Of a DNA stretch of 64,000 nucleotides, positions 12,501 through 32,000 are shown in pieces. Where the stretch lies: assembly GCA_905160935.1 (NCBI GenBank), contig CAJHZI010000190.1, forward strand, positions 1,333,501 to 1,397,500, written 5' to 3'. The position numbers and the translations under genes are program-made. Position 1 is the stretch's first letter, and every line of letters begins with the position of its first letter. The DNA comes from Enchytraeus crypticus. Lineage: Eukaryota > Annelida > Clitellata > Enchytraeida > Enchytraeidae. The notes beneath the pieces are model-generated. The model was given only the letters and a program-made list of their open reading frames with translations. It was not told the origin of the DNA and did not search any database.

Positions 12501-12780
12501 GGAAGAATAGGCATCAGTTCAAAAGGAGTGGTTATAGAGGATAGCCAAGTTTCACTGATGGCAAAACAGTCAAACTTGTGAGTCTCAGCCAAATAATGAA
12601 AAGCAATGATATTGTCTGAGTTAGAGAGGGATCGGATGTTAAGAGAGCAAAGAGAAATATTGCTTTGAAGCGAATTAACCGGAATTCTCGATCGAAACCT
12701 GCTTACAAACTGGCAAATCAGTAATTGTAAACAATGCAGAAAGTACAATATACATTACAATATAGTTATACACAAATTAC
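9590..12780 (-). mobile_element. CR1/L2-type LINE, near full ORF2, decayed
   Basis: Reading down the minus strand: an APE-type endonuclease (12748-12029, with ITGDLNIHLDNP and TLDVVIT), a linker (11867-11178), RT fingers (11227-10922, YRPISNLSYISKL), the RT palm (10940-10605, DLSAAFDTIDH, GVPQGSV, YADDTQ), the thumb (10669-10307), a C-terminal domain (10270-9854) and a 3' UTR ending near a (TAA)n run at about 9590. The pieces lie in different frames, so ORF2 carries several frameshifts and is not active. No ORF1 is recognised upstream. DLSAAFDTIDH and YADDTQ are typical of the L2/CR1 side of the jockey superclade. It may lie in a 5' intron of the TRF-like gene or be intergenic. Confidence 0.9.
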
Positions 12781-13439
12781 ATAAAAATACAAATATGCAA
12801 TAATTAACTAACGATCAAAACGTAAACACTATAACTTTAACAATTTAAACACTAAAAGCAATATAAAATAACGTGTAACGGATCAACTATAACGGTAAAA
12901 TAACGGTCAAAACTGCAACTTGATTTTTCAACGAAATAATTATATAACAGATTAACAATATAACATAGAACTATGAACTAGGTTAAAAGTACGCCAATGA
13001 ACTTCCAACGTCAATGAAGTCTAAAACTATTCCCTAAAGACGCTAAATTTCACTAAAATTCTATTTATTTATTATAAATCAATAAATAGACAGTCCTGTC
13101 AACACATTACGCCACGACGAAAAGATGCTATGTTAATTATGTACGTTATGTTATGTTATGGTGCGGTATATGTTGCTATGTTATGTTATATGTTATGATA
13201 TGTATCAATAGATATAGATGTTAGCTATAACATCTATTGAAATAAACATGTATAAGTTGTTAAAACATTAACGTTATAATATCTATCATCTATCTATGTG
13301 TTATATACTTTTATAACATGTGTTATGTGTTATTTACACTTTTATATTATCTATGTGTTATATGTTTATAACATCTAGTTATAACAGCTATGTGTTACAA
13401 AAACAATGGGGCTTTATAACATTTATGTGTTATAACATC
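12781..13439. other. AT-rich spacer between two LINE copies
   Basis: Nothing is recognised between the 5' end of the LINE and about 13135. From there a degenerate array of gttataacatctatgtgtta-type units begins and continues on the far side of the truncated LINE (14285-14660). Confidence 0.5.
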
Positions 13440-14252
13440 TATGAGAAATCTCGGTGTTATCCTTGATAAAAACCTAACCTTCCACGAACACATAACTAAA
13501 CCTTCACAAGCATGTTTCTTTCATATCTGAGATCTTCGTCATATACGTCCATATTAGTCACGTGAGACAGCTGCTGCAATTGGTGCTGCTCTTGTGCAAT
13601 CGAAGTTGGACTACTGCAATTCCCTGTTTTTAAATCTCCCTGGCTGTGAGATTGATCGATTGTAGTTTGTTCAGAATTCTCTTGCGCGAGCAATTTTTTG
13701 TAGTTCCAAGTACTCACATGTTACGCCTATTTTAAAGTCTTTGCACTGGCTAAAGACTAAAGAGCGAATCATTTACAAAACAGCTTCGTTTACCTATAAG
13801 TCCATCACCATTCCTGGACAACCTTGTATGTCTCACTTGATTAAAGTGATGCAGCCTGATATTACTCGGTCTTCTAAATTAATTACTCTTGTGAGACCTA
13901 GCTTACCTTCACGCTCTAAGCTATCTAAGTCGTTCTTCCCAGCATGCTGCACCTCAGATCTGGAATTCTCTTCCATCTAATCTTCGAAAATCTTCATTTG
14001 AAGCACATCGGCCTTTGCTTTGCTATGATCAGTTCCATAGGCAGTTGAAGACCTATCTTTTCCATCTCTCCTTTCCATCCGGTGTCCATGAGCAGCGACC
14101 TGCGCCTAAACCTCTTTTTCTTTAATACCCTCTACTTTGGACTGATTATCTGGATTTTGGAATTTGCACCGTTTTGGACCATCTATTTGCTGGCCGGCTT
14201 GATTGTGTTTCAATAGTGCTCGATGTTGTCATTGATGACAGTAGCACTCTAA

Positions 14253-14283
<31 letters not shown>

Positions 14284-14285
14284 GT
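13440..14285 (+). mobile_element. 5'-truncated LINE, same family, opposite orientation
   Basis: It corresponds to the end of the RT and the C-terminal domain of the 9590-12780 LINE: NLGVILDKNLTFHEHIT near the start, then AAAIGAALVQSKLDYCNS, and SLPSRSKLS near 13910. It is followed by the same 3' UTR ending gtagcactctaattgttatt and a (TTA)n tail at 14255-14283. Several stops interrupt the frame. It inserted into the gttataacatctatg array, which flanks it on both sides. Confidence 0.88.
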
Positions 14286-14660
14286 TATAAAATCTGTGTA
14301 TTAAAACATCTATGTGTTATAAAATCTTCTTTAGTGCACTGCCAAGTGGCAGGTTCAAGGTACATAGTCATACTCAAAGTCTGCTTTTTCGCTCCAAAAG
14401 AGTACTCCTTAGATTAACAAGTTAATCCCTTCACAAAGTCTAAGCCTATCATAGATCTGCCTTATGTAGCCTATAGTTTGGGAAAAATATGGCTTCTGAG
14501 GTGGTTTCCCGTTGCCTGCCTCAGTTAGGTGGATTAATTACCATGTGCTATAACATCTATGTGCTATAAAATCTATGCATTATAACATCTATGTATTACA
14601 ACATCTATGTGTTACAACATCTAGGTATTACAACATCTATGTATTACAACATTTATAACA
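14285..14660. repeat. degenerate ~20-bp array, interrupted by SINE-A
   Basis: Units of the type taacatctatgtgttataa occur at 14285-14325 and 14540-14660, as on the other side of the LINE at 13135-13440. This indicates one older array split by two insertions. Confidence 0.7.
14330..14545 (-). mobile_element. SINE-A
   Basis: A minus-strand copy. The plus strand begins with the hairpin end (agtgcactgccaagtggcaggttc) and runs through gttaatcccttcacaaag and gcttctgaggtggtttcccg, to aggtggattaattacc. Confidence 0.8.
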
Positions 14661-15229
14661 ACAAATAGAGATCCGTTGCTCTATCCGGAAGCCCTTGACA
14701 TGACGGCATCCTACAAATCCCACAGGATTTGTGTGTCAATCCGCGCGCTCTGGACGTAGAAAACTGAGATTTGCCAAAAATATCGAGAGCTCAGTTAGGC
14801 TGCACAGAGTCGTATGTCAGCTGAGAGATGATAAACTATTAGTACATTTAGCGACTAAGAGAGAGAGAGGGAGAGAGAGAGATGGGCAGAGATAGAGAGA
14901 GATTGGGAGAGAGAGATAGTTAGAGAGAGAGAGAGAGACAGAGAGGGAGAGAGAGAGAGAGAGAAAGAGATCAGAGCTATAAAATTTAATACAGGCTTTA
15001 ACAACAGCCAAAATCATGAAATTAAATTTAGCTCAGAAATTTAATGTCTTGATTTTCGTTTTGATATTTTTGTAGATCAATGTGGTAATGAATATTGAAA
15101 TTGGTGACTTTAGCACTATATATAGCTAGGATTCTTGTTGCTGTAGTTGTTGATGTTGCGCTGAACTGTCAATACGTAGGCCTGCAGTCTCATTTCACGG
15201 CTAAATGGCCGCATCTGCCTCAAGATATT
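14661..15229. other. intergenic, mostly unassigned
   Basis: Apart from an interrupted (GA)n run at about 14859-14970 (preceded by cgactaagagag, so possibly a worn retroposon tail), I see nothing recognisable. Confidence 0.45.
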
Positions 15230-15835
15230 AAACGATAAAATCAGACAGAGAGCTGGAGAGAGCTGCTGCTGAGAGCTGTCATTCGTCGCAACAGCGGCAG
15301 CAGCTGCTGTACGTGCAGTATGTAACCGTGAACCAGCTGCAACAGCTTGATGACGCTGCTATGCTGGTCTCTCAGCAGCTGCGGCTGCTTGTGCGTCAGC
15401 TGCAGCAGCTCTCAAGAGAGCCGGCAGCTTTAAATCTCTTTCCTCATGCAAGCACATGTAGACTAAGAATTCTTTAGCATGGTAACTCTGTAACTCTGCG
15501 GCAGGTTTGAATTAAGAAGAATAATGTCCTATCTACGTTTATACGGCTAATTAAGCTGCTGCAGTAGCTAGAGGTAGCTCTCTGACACGCTGTAGAATCA
15601 GCTGCGCAGCTGCTGCAGCAGCTAGAGCAGATCACTATAAGCTGTAGCAGCTAGAGGCAGTTCTCTATGAGTTGTAGCAGCTAGAGGTAGATCTCTATAA
15701 GCTGTTACAGCTGGAGGCAGATTTTTGTTAGCTGTAGGATCAGCTGCGCAGCTGCTGTAGCAGCTAGAGGCAGATCTCTAGCAGCTGTAGGATCAGCTGC
15801 GCAGCTGCAGTGCCTATCACGTATCGAGCGGCTCA
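15230..15835. repeat. CAGCTG-rich imperfect array upstream of stonin
   Basis: Dozens of AGCTG or CAGCAGCT words lie here. Three copies of the 14-bp palindrome CAGCTGCGCAGCTG occur near 15600, 15735 and 15792, and a repeated block of about 37 bp reads gtagcagctagaggcaga. CAGCTG is a canonical bHLH E-box. It lies 0.7-1.3 kb upstream of the stonin ATG, between two divergent genes, so a regulatory role is possible but not shown. Confidence 0.6.
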
Positions 15836-16577
15836 GCTGCTCTATTGATGACTCTTCTGCATTGTATGCATGTTATTAGAGAGCCATGAGACTTAGATCT
15901 TAAAGGCGTTTATCATTGCTGCACGCAAGTGTGCAGATCTATAGCAAAATTGAGTTATAGACGCTTCATTTATGTTTACAAATCATCACATAGTGAGGGC
16001 TATACAATAGTACTATTCTCTTAAATTCAGTTATTTATTTAATTGCTTAATTTAGTTAATATCGTGAAATATCGCAAAGTCGCAATCACATCAGAAGCTG
16101 TATTTAGTAGGGTATGATGTAAAAGGAATATTAATAATTTAGATAAATATACAGCTATATAAGTCAGGACATGTGAAATAGGTTAGGCCTTCGTGTTAGG
16201 CTTAGCAGCTGGTTAATAATAATTGTAATAGATATTAATTGCTAGACCTTAACATAAAGTTACCAAAGCACCAAATTAGCTAATAGTAATTGACTTCAAT
16301 TTACAGTTTAGGATAGAAGTCATCAATATTCTTGATTAAGTATTGCTTGATTGATTGATGAATTGATTGATAGAAATATCTGATTGATAGATTAATTTAG
16401 CTAACTAACGTGCAGACATGGAGGATATTTTATTATTAACCGTGTAAACATTAATTTAACTGTTGTAGTCATCAGAGTCAGGCCTGTATCCACAGTGTTT
16501 AGTTCATAGAGTTGTTACCATCCAGACGTATCCTTCTTGAGGAGTCATTGAGGAAGTCAGTCCCAGGTTCAGGAGAT
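15836..16577. other. 5' flank and probable 5' UTR of the stonin gene
   Basis: AT-rich, with no repeat family recognised. The last 130 bp before the ATG are richer in GC and contain no splice acceptor I trust, so part of them is probably 5' UTR. No TATA box stands out. Confidence 0.4.
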
Positions 16578-25647
<9,070 letters not shown>

Positions 25648-25835
25648 AGGTGGAATTGAAGAGGAATCTAGTTCTTCTGAGGATTCGGATTAGAGGTGGG
25701 ATTGAAGATGAATCCAGTTCCTCGAAGGATTCGGATTAGAGGAAGAGTTAAAGAGGAGTCCAGTTCTTCTGAGGATTCGGATTAGAGGTGAGATTGAAGA
25801 GGGGTCCAGTTCCTCGAAGGATTCGGATTAGAGGT
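25648..25835 (+). repeat. four extra copies of the stonin C-terminal codons after the stop
   Basis: The end of the last exon (agttcttctgaggattcg, gattag) is repeated about every 44 bp downstream of its own stop, each copy again ending GGATTAG. Copies two and four share a variant (agttcctcgaaggattcg), so duplication went in two steps. Confidence 0.93.
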
Positions 25836-26029
25836 GGAGTTGGATTAGATGTGGAGAGATCCGGGAGTGGAATGTGATTGTGGAATGGAGTGGAGTGGAT
25901 TGGAATGTGAGGAAGCTTTATGTGCAGATGCCACTTCCGGCATACATTCCTGATGAATACAGCTGCAGTTGTGAGTTTATTCAGGTGAACAAAACATCCG
26001 ACATGGCTTGAAGGAACGTGGAAGTGATA

Positions 26030-26075
<46 letters not shown>

Positions 26076-26439
26076 ATGAATCAGAGAAAGTGACAGGGAA
26101 AGAGAGACTGTGTTTGAAAAAATAGAAAGAGAGAGAGAAAGAGAAAGTATTAAAGAGAGGGGGAATGATAAAACATATATAAAATTAAGATGATCTAGCG
26201 TGATGCAATAAAAGAAGAAAGACAGTAACGAAGCATTACACGAGATCTTTAAGCTCTACTAAGAAAAATTCACAGCTCAAGCTAGGATATAGAATGTAGA
26301 TCGGATAAGGTAACAACAACAACATCACCGCGAGTGTTTATTCAGAGAATTACTGTTTATAAGTCTGCGGCCCGACATGATATACTGCATGGTGTTTATC
26401 AGATCAGTGGAGGCGTTACGGGCCTCCACTGATCTGATC

Positions 26440-26473
26440 TGATCTTATCTGGACCTGCCAGTAGGCAGTGCAC

Positions 26474-26521
<48 letters not shown>
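26440..26521 (+). mobile_element. LINE-D 3' terminus with (GA)n tail
   Basis: The hairpin end ggacctgccagtaggcagtg followed by cactaagaga and a pure (GA)n run. Upstream coding sequence is lost. Confidence 0.7.
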
Positions 26522-26522
<1 letters not shown>

Positions 26523-28034
26523 AGATCCATGGGGCATATTAAACCTAGAAGATGTTTAGAGACTGATAGAGATCATCAATGCATAAGTAACAGCAATAGT
26601 GTGGCTAAAGTATTGAAGCATACGATCTCTTTCTAACACAAATAAAGCGACCAAGTGGCCTCGGCACTCTTAACTACTTTTATTAAATAGTTAACAATAA
26701 GTACGCCTACAGGATGATGTAAAACAAAGAAAAGTATAAATAAATGTGAGTTGTTGTAATGACAGTAGACTGTTAGTAGTAGTATTCAGTGCATTTAGTA
26801 TTCAAATATGTGTATTATTTGTATTAGAGATGTGTATTAATGTATTTGTTGGACACTTAGGAATGTATTTACAGTGTATTTATATTTTATAGTTTTGATA
26901 CGTTATTTCTTTATTTAATTTTACATGTGTTCGATCGGTATTTTGCGCATTTAAATCTCTACTGTAGGCCAATATGAGTTAAAGATGGCCGTAAACGCGT
27001 AGTAGTAGGCCTAAAGGCTTAGACAACACATCTACAGAACCCTTATTAATGCCTTGTCTTGTGCAATAGAAACAGGGTTATATTAATTCAAGCTATTGTT
27101 TGGTAGTCCTGCAAAAAACACTTTTAAATTCACTCTATCACGCTCTTCCGCAATGATCAATTCGCACGTATTTACAATTTAAATTTTAATCTTTTAAAAT
27201 TTCAGCTTTTAAAATGTGTTTACATGTAGAGCTTTTTAAAATTTAACGCTAAAGCAAAGTTTAACGTCCATCTAAAATCTCGTTGGATATCAGAGACGGG
27301 AGATGATAAGTTTTGAGACCTTACGTTCTGAAAGATCACAATTCACCGTCAACCAATCAATATACCACCGTAGGCCTATATATACGACGTTATAGTAGGC
27401 ACTGTCTCCCTTGGACCCGCCAATCATTTGTTGATAATATGTTGGTAAGGTAATACACTCGACTCGATTTGCTCGTAAGAAATGTTAAAATGTTATAAAT
27501 TAATTCAACTACGGTATTTAACTGAACGTGTGAAGTTGTGAGCGCACTGTGGCGCAGTAATACAAGATCTAATCATAGAGAAGGCAATACTTTTTATAAA
27601 TTATTACGAGCGATCACCTCTTCTTACAAGCAATCGTATGGCAATACCGAAGACGTCAAAATCTTACATGACGTCAAATCTTGGGGTGAGGGCATCCCCT
27701 GTCCCACGCTACGCAACAGTAAAGAACAAAATTTGTGTATTTAATAACTTGTGTGTAATTATGTAGCCGACGTAGCTTTCGTTCGTATTTTGAAAATATT
27801 AAAAAGTTTTGTAGTAAAATTGGCATTTTAAAGTCAATTGTGTTAGATATTTATAGACAGTTATTTGTTAGTTTGAACTGCCATGCATAGTATACATATT
27901 TACGGTTATAACCATAGGTACCTTCCAATCAACCTTGCAATATGTTATAACTGTAGACCATAGAATAAAGAATACATCTTTTCTATATCTTTGCTATACA
28001 CATGTGCACATATTTTCTAATCAAATCTCTCGTC

Positions 28035-28215
28035 TCTCTTAGTGCACTGCCTACTGGCAGGTCCATGGTGTGTTACGCCTTCACTCTTCTCTGTCTTCCG
28101 CCTTCCTCTTCATTTCCACATTTGAGTGGGTCTTTAAATCATATAACATTCCTAATCTCGGCCTGCCTCTGCCGCTTTCTCCTCTCATTCAAACTACAAA
28201 GGATAGATTGATAAC
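28035..28215 (-). mobile_element. LINE-D 3' end
   Basis: The reversed hairpin agtgcactgcctactggcag starts it. The minus strand then encodes a relic of the conserved C-terminal peptide seen best at 36805-37130. TTCTCT-rich DNA precedes it, as expected of a (GA)n tail read backwards. Confidence 0.7.
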
Positions 28216-29019
28216 TCTCTGACTAGCCTATACTTATTTATTCAGTTTAAATCGGAAATTTATGAATGATAAAGACAATTTTGTATTAGCTAGACCTCAA
28301 GCAAATTATTATAGCCCTTAGCCCTAACTCAATTTTGAATTTGAGGGTGACACTTAAAAATTGCAATACATTAAAGCAATGTTTTCAGTGTAGGCATATA
28401 CAGACTTTTATAGAAATTTGTTCTAGTAAATTTTAAATCAAATTAGGCCTAAATTAATTAAAGTTCATTAATTGTCAATTTAGGCCATAGAATAAAGATC
28501 TTTGATTTAGTCTATCGGTAATCTGACTCGAATGTCAGATTTTATTATGATCACCTGATCATCTGGTAATTCAATCAACGTAAGCTGAAAATTAATCTCG
28601 GGAGTTTTCATGAAATAACCTGGAACATACAGTATTAAATTTATAGAATCTATATATTTGATTATACTATTATTATCGTTTGTAGAGCATGTAATATCAG
28701 TGCCAGTTCAACAACTACCTGCGCAAGTCCTGCAACCCGCTGCATGGAAACATTTACATGCGCGGGTAAATATTGTCCTTAGTAACAGCAGAACCTACGG
28801 ATAGTGTACTAAAGAATTAGTTGGTATTACTTATATGTTATTTGCAAATTTTACTCAATTTCCACTATCTCAAAATTATTAGAAATTTATGAATTCTAAC
28901 GATTTAGAAATGTAGTAATATTCCTCTAAATAAACTTAAAATTAGTACATTAAAGCGCTTTTATTTGTGATTCTATGCTGTGCGGTTGTGAAAAATGTAA
29001 ACATTGGGCTTAAACGATC

Positions 29020-32000
29020 ATGGCAAATTCTAAGCAGTCGAATATTTTCTCCTATTTTAATAAAACACCGTCCGGTAAAAACTCACCGGCGTCTAACAGC
29101 GGCGATCGAAGCGGCAAAGAATCAATTTCTGTCACACCGAATACGAATAAAGCTGTTACGTCTTCAAATGGCACTCCTAAATCTGCTATTTCACAGAAAT
29201 CAACACCAAAATCTTGCAAGAGTAAAATTAAACCAGTTAAGATTAGTTCGAAGTTTGGATCTTCAGTGAATTCTAGCAAAATTGAAGCTGAGCAAGTCCC
29301 TGATGATGGTAAGTCTATCATTTATTTTGTAGTTATAGTAAAATTTAACATATTTGTATGTAAGGCGTTACTGGTGAATTTTTTTGTGCTTGCAGCCAAT
29401 TCCTCATTTCTGTTAATTCCTCTTCATTAGATGGAGTAACCATATTCCTATCGAGTGATTGACTTGTAAATCATCTGCCTGAGTGTGAAACTTGGTATGA
29501 AAAGTGAATAAATTGCAATAGTTGGATGGAATTACTGAGTAGGTTTCTGATGTAGGTAATATTGTATTATCAGCAATTGATAAGATTTGTAACATTGCGC
29601 TGTTGAGAGTTGGGGTTAACTTAACAGTAGATTTGTTTATAATCCATGCTGTATATGTAATTATTTATGATGAGGTGATGAGCTAGAATTACATACTTTG
29701 TTTATTGACAAAAAAGCAATAAATCATTCTCATAAGGGTAAATGTAAAGCACACAAGTTAAATTGTGTCAAATCAGGGAAAATATCCAGAATTGTACAGC
29801 TTAAACAGAGACCCTGAGAGTTGTAGTGCAATATAGAGCTGACCAGTGCATGATTGATTTGAATTAACTTTGAAAAGTACCTGCTACCATTTTGAAGAGT
29901 ATAAAACCTACATATTTTTTAACTTATAAACACTTATAAATTTCATAATAACCTAATTTAAATCTGGTAGAAGTTCGGAAAAAGTCTAGTACATGTCTAA
30001 TAGCTAATTATGATATATAGTTATATACAGTGATTTATGTAGGAATATAGAGCTAGGGGAACTCTCAGAATTTTTTAGGCCCCCTGTAATGTATTTACCT
30101 AGTATATAATATGGACCCTAGCAGGGGAATGCACCTCAAGGAATTTGAGCTAGGTGAACTGAGCTCTTCCCACTTTAACCACTGGTTGTATGTTAAGATT
30201 GTGATATTAGATTAAATGTGATATTATAATAGATTGACTGGTAGAGTAAACAGAATTGTTTTCTCAGGGAATGACGCCCTTGCTCAGTAAATGTTAGTCG
30301 AAGCTGAGAAAAGCCTAGGAGGCTCACCTCTTCCGAATCCCCAAGAATAATGGTATATCACGTTAGATGATTTAAAGATCCACTCATATGTGGACATGAA
30401 GAGAAAATGGAAGATAGAGAAAGTGGGCAGTGCACTAAGAGAGAGAGAGAGAGGGAGAGAGAGTGGAGGCATTATATACTATGGACCTGCCTGTTGGCAG
30501 TGCACTGAGAGCGTGAAACTGGTTGGTTGGTTGTTAGCGTGTGAGTTCCAGCCTGGTGACCTGGTGTGGGGGAGACTGGAAGGCTATCCCTGGTGGCCCT
30601 GCCTGGTGTGCAATCACCCCAAGGACTCGACTCATCTGAGACGCAGAGCCAAGCAGCTTCTCGTTCATGTTCAGTTCTTTGATAGTCCACCCACGCGCGG
30701 CTGGATTAAAATCAAGTGAGTTGTGTTTCGTTTCTGCCAAGTCATATTTCAGTTTAGTAGTAGTTGTAGTTACTATGTTTAATGACATTATCATCAAAGC
30801 ATGATATACTAAATTGCACATACAAATGGGTCATCAGAGAGGATGAATAAATGCTTGTTAGTTGACAGCCCACAATCATAAGCAAACATGCACAGACAAC
30901 TCATTATAATACGCCAATTAATGCAGATTACAACACAGCAGATTCTCATAAAGTTGCTGAAATACAGGAGAATTGTTTTAATGACTTATTTGATCTACTT
31001 CACTATCAATCATTGTAGTAATTAATTAATTAATTAATTAATTGTAGTTATCAGTTAGTTAATTAATTAGTAGTAGTTAGTTAATTAATTAGTTAGTAGT
31101 TATTAATTGCGTGATTAATCAGCTATCCACTAATCCAGCAATCAATCTAGTAATCAATCAAGTGTTGTAGTAATTAGCCGAGTGATAAATCAGTTATCCA
31201 TTCTATTAGTTAGAATGTCTTAATGGCATAGGGGTAACGTCATGAAGTTTTAAATGACAGATCCTGAGGTGAATTGAACCCTCGTGGGTACGAATCCCAG
31301 CCGCGCTGATTAGAGAGTAAAATCTCAGACATTCACTGGACTGGTTACACAGAAAATGGAATAAATTGCCTAACGGTTTAAACATGTGGTATTAAAAAGT
31401 GATAGATATCAACGTAGTTGATCATTTCACTATAGTGCGTGTTTACTTCTTTTTTTTCCACTAGTAATCAATTATTGTAGTAATAGATTGAATGATTAAA
31501 CAGTTAGTGTAGATTTAGACCCTGGTTCCCAACATATGTGAATGTCTTGGGCACTTCATATAAAATAGCACAAGTTTCTTTTAAGTATAGTTAGTATTTT
31601 AAGGTTAGAAAAATATACTTATGAAATATAGAAAATTTAGCTATTTAGTTTGCTATCTGCAGTAAAGATATTCCTCTTATATAGATTAATAATTGCCCTA
31701 TGCAATAGTGCGGGTATTTTATTTTATGCACAGGTTTCCCAACAAACGAACAACTTATGGTGATATTGAGTAATTATCTAACAGTGTGTAGTCAATGAGC
31801 CAGTGGCGACTTCGGTAAGATACTCGACTGCGGATCAGTATGTTGCGAGGTTCAAATCCTGGGCTCGACCGCCACTGACATCGCTTTCGAGCGAGGAAAC
31901 TGACGTTAACATTAGCTTTACCAGCTTTTCGTTTACTGAATTTTAAACTAGTCACAGACTTTTTGTTTATATTTTTTTCTCTGAACATTATCTTTTTTTT

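Larger units (their letters stand above)
25836..29019. other. intergenic between stonin and MSH6
   Basis: It holds two (GA)n runs (26032-26068; 26474-26520, the second a LINE-D tail), an inverted repeat at 26399-26438 and a LINE-D tail at 28040-28215. The block around 27538-27744 is open in one frame but unlike any protein I know. The last 60 bp before the MSH6 ATG show no TATA box. Confidence 0.5.

Noticed and set aside
27538-27744. 68-codon open frame between stonin and MSH6
   Set aside because: Only 68 codons, no recognised family, no nearby exon partners.
31860-31875. tRNA-gene-like B boxes (several places)
   Set aside because: All lie within SINE-B or SINE-C copies; none folds into a full cloverleaf in my reading.
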